A DNA stretch of 64,000 nucleotides from Nocardioides soli (lineage in GTDB: Bacteria > Actinomycetota > Actinomycetes > Propionibacteriales > Nocardioidaceae). Each line of letters opens with the position of its first letter. Positions within the stretch are counted from its first letter, which is position 1. The stretch lies in the NCBI RefSeq assembly GCF_014191495.1, contig NZ_JACHWR010000003.1, positions 558,501 to 622,500 of the forward strand, in the 5' to 3' direction. Made by a program: the position numbers and the translations under genes. Under the pieces are notes generated by a model. That model was not told the origin of the DNA, made no database searches, and was given only the letters and a program-made list of their open reading frames with translations. Shown here in pieces: positions 8,144 through 15,462 of this stretch.

Positions 8144-9064
8144 ATGCCGAAGAAGATGACGAAGCGAGTCGGAAGTGCAGTGGCCGCGGTGCTCAGTCTG
8201 AGCCTGCTGGCCGCCGGGTGCGGCAGCGACGACGGTGACAGCGGAGCGGCCAAGGACGGTGGCTCCAGCGCCGACAAGTCGATCACGCTCGGGATCATCC
8301 CGTCGTGGACGGACGGGCTGAGCACGGCGTACCTGTGGAAGGACCTCCTCGAGGAGGAGGGCTACGAGGTCACCATCCAGGAGCTCGCGGACGCCGCGCC
8401 GCTCTACGCCGGGCTCGCCAAGGGCGACATCGACGTCTACCCGTCGGCCTGGCCCGAGGTGACGCACCAGTCCTACATGAAGAAGTACGCCGACGACATC
8501 GAGGACCTCGGCGCCTACTACGACGGGGCGAAGCTGACCTTCGCGGTGCCGGAGTACACCGACATCGACTCGATCGCCGACCTCCCGGACCACGCGGACG
8601 ACCTCGGCGGCAAGATCATCGGGATCGAGCCCGGCGCCGGGCTGACGGAGACGACCAAGAGCTCCGTGATGCCCGCCTACGGCCTCGAGGACGACTTCCA
8701 GCTCGTGGAGTCCTCCACCACGGCCATGCTGGCGCAGCTGAAGAAGGCGACCGACGCCGAGAAGGACATCGTGGTGACGCTGTGGCGGCCGTTCTGGGCC
8801 AACAGCGCGTTCCCGGTCAGGGACCTCGAGGACCCCGAGGGCGCGCTGGGCGAGGCCGAGGGCCTGCACGAGCTCGCTCGCGAGGGCTTCGGCGAGGACC
8901 ACCCCGAGATCGCGGAGATGATGAGCAACCTCAAGCTCGACGACGCGCAGTACGGCGCTCTGGAGGATCTCGTCGTCAACGAGTTCGGCCAGGGCAAGGA
9001 GGCGGAGGCCGTGGCCGCGTGGAAGAAGGATCACCAGGACGTGCTGGACAGCCTCCGGGGCTGA
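8144..9064 (+). CDS. proX: Glycine betaine/proline-binding lipoprotein
   Basis: Extracytoplasmic substrate-binding protein, lipid-anchored. The start ATG at 8144 follows GAGAGG (10 nt upstream) and gives a lipoprotein signal peptide, MPKKMTKR then a hydrophobic core ending LLAAGCGSDD; the Cys of LAAGC becomes the lipid-modified N-terminus. 306 aa. The mature part begins SITLGIIPSWTDGLSTAYLW and continues with DVYPSAWPEVTHQSY and VVTLWRPFWANS, typical of OpuAC-type proteins whose aromatic residues box a quaternary ammonium. Third gene of the proVWX operon, closed by a strong hairpin at 9076-9108. Confidence 0.9.
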   Translation: MPKKMTKRVGSAVAAVLSLSLLAAGCGSDDGDSGAAKDGGSSADKSITLGIIPSWTDGLSTAYLWKDLLEEEGYEVTIQELADAAPLYAGLAKGDIDVYPSAWPEVTHQSYMKKYADDIEDLGAYYDGAKLTFAVPEYTDIDSIADLPDHADDLGGKIIGIEPGAGLTETTKSSVMPAYGLEDDFQLVESSTTAMLAQLKKATDAEKDIVVTLWRPFWANSAFPVRDLEDPEGALGEAEGLHELAREGFGEDHPEIAEMMSNLKLDDAQYGALEDLVVNEFGQGKEAEAVAAWKKDHQDVLDSLRG

Positions 9065-9075
9065 TCCGTTCGTCA

Positions 9076-9108
9076 CCCGAGGGCCGTCCGACACGGGCGG
9101 CCCTCGGG
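9076..9108 (+). terminator. Hairpin terminator after proX
   Basis: CCCGAGGGCCG (9076-9086) and CGGCCCTCGGG (9098-9108) form a perfect 11-bp stem with an 11-nt loop, starting 12 nt after the proX stop. There is no U-tract, as is common for actinobacterial terminators. Confidence 0.7.
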
Positions 9109-9185
9109 CGCTCTCGGCGTGACCTGGGACCGTCGTCGTGCGGGTCGCGGGGCACGGCGGTCGCCGCCCGAACGATCCGGTGCAT

Positions 9186-9297
9186 TTGACCCACGTGGGT
9201 GTGGTCAGGGCCCGGTCTCGGGTCTACCGTCGGAGCTACCACGGGCCAACCGGGAGGGGCTGACCCGGCAACCAGTTCGGGCTGGTGGGTGAGCCTC
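9186..9297 (+). promoter_or_regulatory. Leader of the sortase-fused surface protein, with 12-bp palindrome
   Basis: ACCCACGTGGGT (9189-9200) is a perfect palindrome overlapping a TTGACC that could be a -35 box. Downstream are several potential stems, for example CCGGG (9250-9254) with CCCGG (9264-9268), and CCAG/CTGG at 9272-9285. The text GGGGCTGACCCGGCAACC recalls the conserved core of SAM or cobalamin riboswitches, but I cannot fold a full aptamer. Operator role for the palindrome is plausible; riboswitch identity is not supported. Confidence 0.3.
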
Positions 9298-12200
9298 ATG
9301 GCGTGTCGAGTCCAGGGCCGGGGAGCACGGCGGGCCGCGGCGGGCTTCGTCTCGATGATCATGGCGGTCGTCGGTCTGGTCGTCGTCCAGACCGCCTTCT
9401 CCCCACCGGCGCAGGCGGCCGAGGTGCCCTGGGACTGCGGGGACGCCGCCTATCTGTTCCAGTCGCCGAACAATCTCAACCCGCCGCACCAGGTCCAGTC
9501 GATCGACCTCGTCAGCGGTGCCTACACCACCGCCGGAGCGACCGCCGACGCCGTCAACGCGGTCGCCTACAACACCGCGGACGACTACATGTACGCCTGG
9601 AACCTGCGCACGGACACCCTCGTGCGCATCTCCGCCGACCTGACCCTGACGAACCTGGGCGTACCCGCGAACACGGGCGACAGCTTCCGGGGCATCGACT
9701 ACAACGTCGGTGACTTCGACGCGGACGGCAACCTCTGGATCATGGACAACCAGACCGGCAGGTGGCTCCGCATCGACATGAGCAACCCGGACGCGCCCCG
9801 GACCACCGCCTCCGGAACGGCCGCCGCTCCGGCGAACCTGCTCATCCCGGGGGACTGGGTCTACCTGAACGGGGTCTTCTACGGCGTCGCACCACGCGCC
9901 GACGGCACCGGCGACGCTCGGTTGGTCTCGTTCGACCTCACCAGTCGGACCTTCACCAACCGCGGCATCCTCACGGGGATGGCGTCCGGTTCGACCTTCG
10001 GGGCCGTCTACAGCGACGACACCTACCTCTACGCCTCGCGCAATCAGGGCGGCAACATCTACCGGGTCAACCCCACCGACGTCACCAACATCTTCCTCTC
10101 CGCCGGGCCGGCGGCCTCCTCCAACGACGGCGCGCGCTGCCGCTCCAACAAGATCCCCACCGTCACCCTCGTCAAGCAGGTCGGCGGACGCCTCGTGCCC
10201 GACGACCAGTTCCGTGTCGAGCTGGTCAACGCATCCGGGACGATCGTCAACTCCGTCACCACCTCCGGCACCCAGACGACCGCGACGTCGATCAACCAGC
10301 CGGTCGAGTACGGACGCACCTATGTCATCGCGGACCGCCTCACCGACGCCGCCCCGTCGCAACCCGGCGACTACCAGGGCAGCCTCAGCTGCACGACCAG
10401 CGGGCTGCCGGCGGCGGCGACCCCGTCGGTCGCCATCGCCACGTGGACCTTCACGCCGAACTCCCGCGCCGCCTGGACCTGCGTCGTCACCAACGCCCCC
10501 AGGAGCCCGGCGCCCGCACTCGAGCTCGTGAAGTCCGTCTCGCCGCAGGACGCAGGCTCGTTCACCGCCGGACAGGTCCTCACCTACTCCTTCGTGGTCA
10601 CCAACATCGGCAACACCATCGTCTCCAACATCGCCGTCAACGAGGTCGCGTTCTCCGGCGCGGGCACTATGAGCACCCCGACCTGCCCGGTCACGACCCT
10701 GCTGCCGCGGTTCTCGGTGACGTGCACCGCCACGTACACCGTCCAGGCCGCCGACGTCACCGCGGGAACGATCACCAACACCGCCCGCTCCACCGGGACC
10801 GGCCCCAGCGGCGGGCCGGTGGTCTCCAACGACGACAGCGCCGAGGTCCCCACCGGCGGGATCCCCGGGCTCAGCATCGTGAAGACGGCGCTGCCGCCGA
10901 TCGCGCTCAAGGCGGGCGAGGTCGTCCACTACGAGTTCGTCGTCACCAACACCGGCAACACCACCGTCTCGAACATCGCCATCGCCGAAGGCGCCTTCAA
11001 CGGCACCGGCGCACCGATCACCCCACCGGTCTGCGACCGCACCACGCTCGTTCCGGGCCAGCGCGCGCTCTGCTCGGCCCGCTACACCGTGACCCAGGCC
11101 GACATCGACCGCGAGACGCCACTGACGAACACCGCCCGCGCCACCGGCACCGACCCCGGTGGTGGACCGGTGCTCAGCCCACCCGACGACGCCGTCGTCC
11201 CCGTCCTGCAGAGCCCGCAGCTCGACCTGGCCAAGGACGCTCGATCGTCAGGCCACGAGGCAGGCGACGTGGTCACCTATCGGTTCAAGGTCACCAACAC
11301 CGGCAACACCACCGTCACGGGTCTCACCGTCGGTGAGACCGACTTCTCCGGTACCGGCACGCTCGGCCCCGTCACCTGTCCCGTCACGACCCTCGCGCCG
11401 GGAGCGACGACGACCTGCACCGCCACGTACACGCTGACCCGAGCAGACATCCGTGCCGGCCACGTGGACAACACGGCAGTCGCTACCGCCCGAGACCCCC
11501 AGGGCACCGCCGTACCCTCGCCGCCGGACGCGGCGATCGTCGGGTTCCCCCAGGCAGCCCGCTCCGCGCCCCGGCTCACCACGCGTGTCTCCGACAAGCG
11601 GGTCACGCCAGGACAGAGGTTCCACGACCGGCTGCGCCTGCGCGGCATCGTCAAGGGCACGAAGGTCAAGGCCACGGCCCGGCTCTACGGCCCCTTCGTG
11701 AGCCGCGGTGCCGCCACGTGCAAGGGCCAGCACGTCGCCAGGACCGTGACCTGGCGCGCCGGTAGGGGCTGGTCGAAGTCGCCGGCCGTCAGCGTGTCCG
11801 CTCCAGGCGTCTACACCTGGCGCGTCAAGACCAAGGCCAGCGCGAACAACGGTGCCGGCCGACACCCGTGCGGGCAGAAGGCCGAGACCCTGACCGTGGC
11901 GAAGCCCGCCTACCAGGCACCGACCGTCAACGGCGGCTTCTCCGGCACCCTCCTCCCATCGACGAGGGCCAGGACGACACTCCCTCGGGTCCACGCCAGA
12001 GCGATCCGCCTGAACGCGGCCGTGCTCACCGCGGGAGTCACCCGTGGTCAGATGGAGCTGCCCGGGGACGTCGGCATGGTCTCCTGGCTGCGCAAGTCGG
12101 CGGGCTACGGCGACAAGATCGGCACCACCGTCATCGGCGGTCACGTCTCCGACCGACACGACCGGCCGGGCGCGCTACGCCGCCTCAGCCAGGCGCGGCT

Positions 12201-12438
12201 CGGGCAGCCCGTCGATGTCGCGTCGCTGGGCAAGGTGCACCGCTTCAAGGTCGTCAGCAAGGCCAGTTTCGCGAGGACCACGGGCATCCCGGCCCGCTAC
12301 TTCTCCACCACCGGACCTCACCGGCTCCTCCTGGTCACCTGCACCGATCGCGTCGTCTACCCGAACGGGCACTTCCACTACACCCGCTACCAGGTCGTCG
12401 TCGCCAAGGCGGTCCCGCGGCGCCACCACCGCCGCTGA
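9298..12438 (+). CDS. Secreted repeat protein with a C-terminal sortase domain (fusion)
   Basis: 1,046 aa from ATG 9298, chosen because it gives a proper signal peptide (basic MACRVQGRGARRAAAG, hydrophobic core, cleavage after SPPAQA); an in-frame ATG at 9199 would add 33 residues. Order: propeller-like N-terminal domain (repeated VAYNTADDYMYAW, FDADGNLWIMDNQTGRW), a prealbumin-like domain, then three ~110-residue DUF11/DUF7507-type repeats (FVVTNTGNTTVSNIAI, CPVTTLLP, TCTATYTVQAADVT). From about residue 877 a sortase fold follows, with His949 in VIGGHVSD, Cys1015 in LLLVTCTD and Arg1030 in HYTRYQVV. That is a complete His-Cys-Arg catalytic set. There is no LPXTG motif and no C-terminal membrane anchor. 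Sortases are normally separate membrane enzymes, so the fusion is odd. It may act as a self-ligating surface protein or crosslinker. That role is speculative. Confidence 0.85.
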   Translation: MACRVQGRGARRAAAGFVSMIMAVVGLVVVQTAFSPPAQAAEVPWDCGDAAYLFQSPNNLNPPHQVQSIDLVSGAYTTAGATADAVNAVAYNTADDYMYAWNLRTDTLVRISADLTLTNLGVPANTGDSFRGIDYNVGDFDADGNLWIMDNQTGRWLRIDMSNPDAPRTTASGTAAAPANLLIPGDWVYLNGVFYGVAPRADGTGDARLVSFDLTSRTFTNRGILTGMASGSTFGAVYSDDTYLYASRNQGGNIYRVNPTDVTNIFLSAGPAASSNDGARCRSNKIPTVTLVKQVGGRLVPDDQFRVELVNASGTIVNSVTTSGTQTTATSINQPVEYGRTYVIADRLTDAAPSQPGDYQGSLSCTTSGLPAAATPSVAIATWTFTPNSRAAWTCVVTNAPRSPAPALELVKSVSPQDAGSFTAGQVLTYSFVVTNIGNTIVSNIAVNEVAFSGAGTMSTPTCPVTTLLPRFSVTCTATYTVQAADVTAGTITNTARSTGTGPSGGPVVSNDDSAEVPTGGIPGLSIVKTALPPIALKAGEVVHYEFVVTNTGNTTVSNIAIAEGAFNGTGAPITPPVCDRTTLVPGQRALCSARYTVTQADIDRETPLTNTARATGTDPGGGPVLSPPDDAVVPVLQSPQLDLAKDARSSGHEAGDVVTYRFKVTNTGNTTVTGLTVGETDFSGTGTLGPVTCPVTTLAPGATTTCTATYTLTRADIRAGHVDNTAVATARDPQGTAVPSPPDAAIVGFPQAARSAPRLTTRVSDKRVTPGQRFHDRLRLRGIVKGTKVKATARLYGPFVSRGAATCKGQHVARTVTWRAGRGWSKSPAVSVSAPGVYTWRVKTKASANNGAGRHPCGQKAETLTVAKPAYQAPTVNGGFSGTLLPSTRARTTLPRVHARAIRLNAAVLTAGVTRGQMELPGDVGMVSWLRKSAGYGDKIGTTVIGGHVSDRHDRPGALRRLSQARLGQPVDVASLGKVHRFKVVSKASFARTTGIPARYFSTTGPHRLLLVTCTDRVVYPNGHFHYTRYQVVVAKAVPRRHHRR

Positions 12439-12945
12439 GGTGAGGGGTGCCGCTCCGCTCCCGGGGCGGCGCCGCGCTTGGTCCCTGACCCGGGTGCACC
12501 CGCCCAGGCGGTTGGGTCGGGGGTCACGGCAGCGTCCAGGCTCCTGCTTCGCAGCCGAAACCCGCGCGACACGCCGTATCGGTCCGGCGTGTCGCGCGGG
12601 CTCCGGCGGTCGGCCGGTGAAACCCGCGACGCCCGGACGGTGGCCGGAGCTCGGACGACGCGGGCAATGGGTCGACCGGGCCATTTTCCCGTGCGAGCAA
12701 TGGCACCATCGGGCCTTGGCACCTGGCTCGAACGCAGCACAGGATGAAGTCGCCGCAGGGTGCTGCTGCGGCTGCGGCAGCATCCCGGTGAACCGGCTCG
12801 CCTCGGGAGGCTCGGATGAGCGCCGCCACCGTCGACACCAGGACTCGTTCGGCGCTGCGCCGCGGCCGTCGTGCCCCGGGCCGACCGCAGGGCGCAGCCG
12901 CGCGTACCGATGGCGGCGCGGTCGAGCGACGGCAGAGGCGGGGCG
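12439..12945. other. 507-bp intergenic region
   Basis: Between the sortase-fused protein and the SARP gene. It holds the long hairpin at 12551-12600 and a smaller GTGCTGC/GCAGCA stem near 12760-12793. Short open frames here on both strands lack a ribosome site and recognisable sequence. I see no convincing gene or promoter. Confidence 0.6.
12551..12600. repeat. Long hairpin repeat, copy A (GCAGCCGAAACCCGC family)
   Basis: CCCGCGCGACACGCCG (12561-12576) and CGGCGTGTCGCGCGGG (12585-12600) form a perfect 16-bp stem with an 8-nt loop, preceded by GCAGCCGAAA. A near-identical element lies at 56931-56982. Both sit downstream of a surface-protein gene, so they may serve as terminators or be a mobile REP-like family. 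Confidence 0.8.
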
Positions 12946-13953
12946 TTGCGTGAGCTGCAGGTATCGATGATGGGCACCTTCGCGATCAGGGACGCGACCA
13001 GGGGCCCACCGTCGGCGATGCTGGGCAAGGCCCAGGACCTGCTCGCCCTCATCCTGCTCGCCCCGCAGCGCAGCGTACGTCGCGAGCACGCCGCCGAGTC
13101 CCTCTGGCCGGACGCCGGGGCGAACGCCTCGAAGAAGGCGATGCGTCAGGCGCTCTGGCGGATCCACCACGCGACCGACTCCGCCGTCCCCGAGTCAGGA
13201 CGGCTGATCGTGACCGAGGGCGAGGCGCTGCGGGTCAACCCCGAACGACGCCTGTGGGTCGACGTGTCGGTGCTCACCGCGGCGGTGCGGGTCGCCCAGA
13301 CCGCCGGACCGGACCTGGCCGACGGCGAGCTCGCCCATCTGGGTCGCGCCGCCGACCTGTACCGCGGGCCGCTGCTCGCCGGCTGCTACGGCGAGTGGTG
13401 TCTCGCGCCGCGCGCTCGCATCGAGGACGGCTGCATCACCCTGCTCGACACCCTGACCCGCGCGTACGAGCGGCGCGGCAGCCTCGACGCATCGATCGGC
13501 TGGGCCCAACGACTGCTCGACATCGAGCCGGCACACGAGCTGAGTCACCGCAGGCTGATGCGCCTGCACTATCGCAACGGCGACCGCACCCGCGCGCTGC
13601 GCCAGTTCGACCAGTGCCGGGCGGTGCTCCGGCAGGAGCTGGGCGTCCTGCCGTCCGCGCACACGATGGCCCTGGGCGAGGCGATCATGGCCGACCGGAT
13701 CGGCGATGCGCTGAGCCCCGACCCGGTGGGCCGTGACTGGCACGGGATGGCCGTGCTCGACGCCGGGCCGGAGGTCGTCGTGCTCGCGGTGCCGCGGGCC
13801 GCGGCGCACATGATGGTGTCGATGACCCGGGCGGTACGCGAGGTGACCCGCCCGGCGGTCGGCTCGGGTGTCGCGACGCCGCTGGCCGCATCGGGCGGGG
13901 GAGAGGCCCCAGCGAGCACCGACGGGTCGCCGACGGGGCGGCCCACGCCGTAG
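12946..13953 (+). CDS. SARP/AfsR-type transcriptional activator (wHTH + BTAD)
   Basis: Small pathway activator of the SARP type. The first ~95 residues form an OmpR-like winged helix (LRELQVSMMGTFAIRD, LLALILLAPQRSVRREHAAE, SKKAMRQALWRIHHAT). Residues ~105-250 form the bacterial transcriptional activation domain of TPR-like helices (GRAADLYRGPLLAGCYGEW, ERRGSLDASIGWAQRLLDIE, LRQFDQCRAVLRQELGVLPS). There is no NB-ARC or sensor domain; the last 85 residues are weakly conserved and Pro/Ala-rich. Start choice is uncertain: TTG 12946 follows GAGGCGGGG and fits the first beta strand; in-frame ATGs lie at 12871 and 12910. It ends two bases before a run of 11-bp CGAGAC repeats and 120 bp before the contractile-system cluster, its likely target. 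Confidence 0.85.
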   Translation: MRELQVSMMGTFAIRDATRGPPSAMLGKAQDLLALILLAPQRSVRREHAAESLWPDAGANASKKAMRQALWRIHHATDSAVPESGRLIVTEGEALRVNPERRLWVDVSVLTAAVRVAQTAGPDLADGELAHLGRAADLYRGPLLAGCYGEWCLAPRARIEDGCITLLDTLTRAYERRGSLDASIGWAQRLLDIEPAHELSHRRLMRLHYRNGDRTRALRQFDQCRAVLRQELGVLPSAHTMALGEAIMADRIGDALSPDPVGRDWHGMAVLDAGPEVVVLAVPRAAAHMMVSMTRAVREVTRPAVGSGVATPLAASGGGEAPASTDGSPTGRPTP

Positions 13954-13954
13954 G

Positions 13955-14033
13955 CGAGACGCGCGCCCGAGACACGCACGAGACACGGACGAGACACGGA
14001 CGAGACGCTCGCGAGACAGCCCGGCCCCACCGT
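13955..14033 (+). promoter_or_regulatory. Candidate SARP operator: CGAGAC direct repeats at 11-bp spacing, and promoter of the contractile cluster
   Basis: CGAGAC starts at 13955, 13968, 13979, 13990, 14001 and 14012; the last five are exactly 11 bp apart. SARPs bind heptamer direct repeats (often TCGAG-like) with 11-bp periodicity just upstream of a -10 box. A weak -10 candidate, CACCGT, lies at 14028-14033. The array is between the SARP gene and the first contractile-system gene (start 14073). Confidence 0.65.
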
Positions 14034-14072
14034 GAGGGCACGAACCAGCACGTCACCAGGGGCAGTCGTGGC

Positions 14073-15401
14073 ATGGACGAGTCGACGTACGACGACGAGG
14101 ACGGACCAGTCCTCGCGCGGTCCTTCGTCGTCCGTGCCCTGCTCGAGCAGCCCAACCTCGTGGCCAACGGTCGCCGGTTCGGGCGACCCAGACGCGGCGC
14201 GCCGCAGTGGCACGGCTACGTCACCGACGCCGAGACCGGTGACCGGCTGGCGTGGACGCGACCCCAGGACGTGGCGCGATTCATCGAGCGGCGGCTTGAG
14301 CAGAGCGGCCCGGGTCCGGCCGCGGTCGAGCGCCTCGAACCCGGCGCACCCGGCGTACCCGGAGTGCCCGGTGAACCCGGCGCACCGGGAGTCCGCCTCC
14401 GAGGACTGGCGATGGCCGCACCGGCACTGACGGACGTCGTCACCGACATGCTGACCGTGCTGGGGCAGCGGCTCCCGCCCGCCGCCGGAGCGGTGCCGGC
14501 CCCCAACGTCACCCTCGAGCGAGTCCGCGAGCGGCTCGTCGGCCTCGGCAACCACACCGGCGCCGAGCCCACCGGCACCCTCGGCGTGCGGACGGTGCGT
14601 GGCGGCCGGCTCGACGCGCGGGTCCGGTTCCAGGTCTGGGCGACGACGGCGTCCGACGTCGACGCCGCGGTGCAGACGCTGCACACCGCGCTCCTCGACG
14701 ACCGCGACGAGCTCAAGCAGGCCGGGTTCCTGCAGCTGGCCGCTGCGGACACGACCCTCGCGGGGGAGGAGGCGTCGGTCCCCGGTTGGCGCAAGGCCAC
14801 GAGCTACGACGTGCTGTACGAGTACCGCTACGTCGACAGCGACGACGCGCAGAGTCTGATCGTGCGGATCCCGGTCAGCACGGACCCGGAGGAGTCGCCC
14901 AGTCCCGTGCGGGAGGTCGAGTCGATCACCGACGAGATGGTGCGGTGGGACCAGGACGGTGCCTCGCCCCTGGAGGTGCGCGGTCCCGGCATCGTCACCC
15001 GGCTGTCGGCCCTGGTGTTCGTGCCCGGCCCGGCGCTCGGCGGCACCGTGACGTTCACGCGCAGCTCGGGCGGCGGCGGTCCGGTGGCGCATCTGCCCAC
15101 CCTCGCGGCGTTCCTCGACGCGACCTCGGGCGCGGAGCCGGCGGAGACCGACGCCGACGTGCAGCTCGACCCGGCCGCCGCCTTCGCCGGGCTCGGGGCG
15201 GCCGGCCCCGGGCTGACCATCGGCGACTGGGACGCCGACGCCGTCACCGACGTCTACGCCGGCTTCGACCGGCGGCTCGACGAGCCCATCATCCTGACCG
15301 GCGCTGCAGACCGGTTCACCGTGACCTACGCCCCGCCGGCGGGACCGGCGACGGGGCTCGACCAGACCGCCGTCGTCTACCTGCGGGCGAACCCGCCGTG
15401 A
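14073..15401 (+). CDS. Contractile-system protein with collagen-like segment, probable tail terminator
   Basis: 442 aa, first gene of the contractile cluster. Residues 1-85 are a small unknown domain (RSFVVRALLEQPNLVANGRR, RLAWTRPQDVARFIERRLEQ). Residues ~90-106 are Gly-X-Y repeats (PGAPGVPGVPGEPGAPG), a short collagen-like linker. From ~115 to 270 the pattern of an N-terminal helix (LTDVVTDMLTVLGQRLP), strands (LDARVRFQVWATTASDVDAA) and SYDVLYEYRYVDSDDAQS resembles phage tail terminators and the Pvc16 cap family. The last ~170 residues are predicted beta-rich (VTRLSALVFVPGPALGGTVT, LTIGDWDADAVTDVYAGFD). Its place directly before the sheath fits a terminator/cap. The name rests on position and fold pattern, not a recognised family. 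Confidence 0.5.
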   Translation: MDESTYDDEDGPVLARSFVVRALLEQPNLVANGRRFGRPRRGAPQWHGYVTDAETGDRLAWTRPQDVARFIERRLEQSGPGPAAVERLEPGAPGVPGVPGEPGAPGVRLRGLAMAAPALTDVVTDMLTVLGQRLPPAAGAVPAPNVTLERVRERLVGLGNHTGAEPTGTLGVRTVRGGRLDARVRFQVWATTASDVDAAVQTLHTALLDDRDELKQAGFLQLAAADTTLAGEEASVPGWRKATSYDVLYEYRYVDSDDAQSLIVRIPVSTDPEESPSPVREVESITDEMVRWDQDGASPLEVRGPGIVTRLSALVFVPGPALGGTVTFTRSSGGGGPVAHLPTLAAFLDATSGAEPAETDADVQLDPAAAFAGLGAAGPGLTIGDWDADAVTDVYAGFDRRLDEPIILTGAADRFTVTYAPPAGPATGLDQTAVVYLRANPP

Positions 15402-15462
15402 GTCGCCACGGAGCCGGCGCGGCGCGCCCAGACCTGACCGACCAGTCGGAGGAGAGGAAGTC

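Noticed and set aside
9210..9297. SAM or cobalamin riboswitch
   Set aside because: Only a short core-like string matches; the remaining stems and conserved joining regions cannot be assembled. Kept as a structured-leader candidate only.
12478..12838. Short ORFs between the sortase-fused protein and the SARP gene
   Set aside because: They cross the long hairpin, lack start signals and give Arg/Ala-rich nonsense on both strands.
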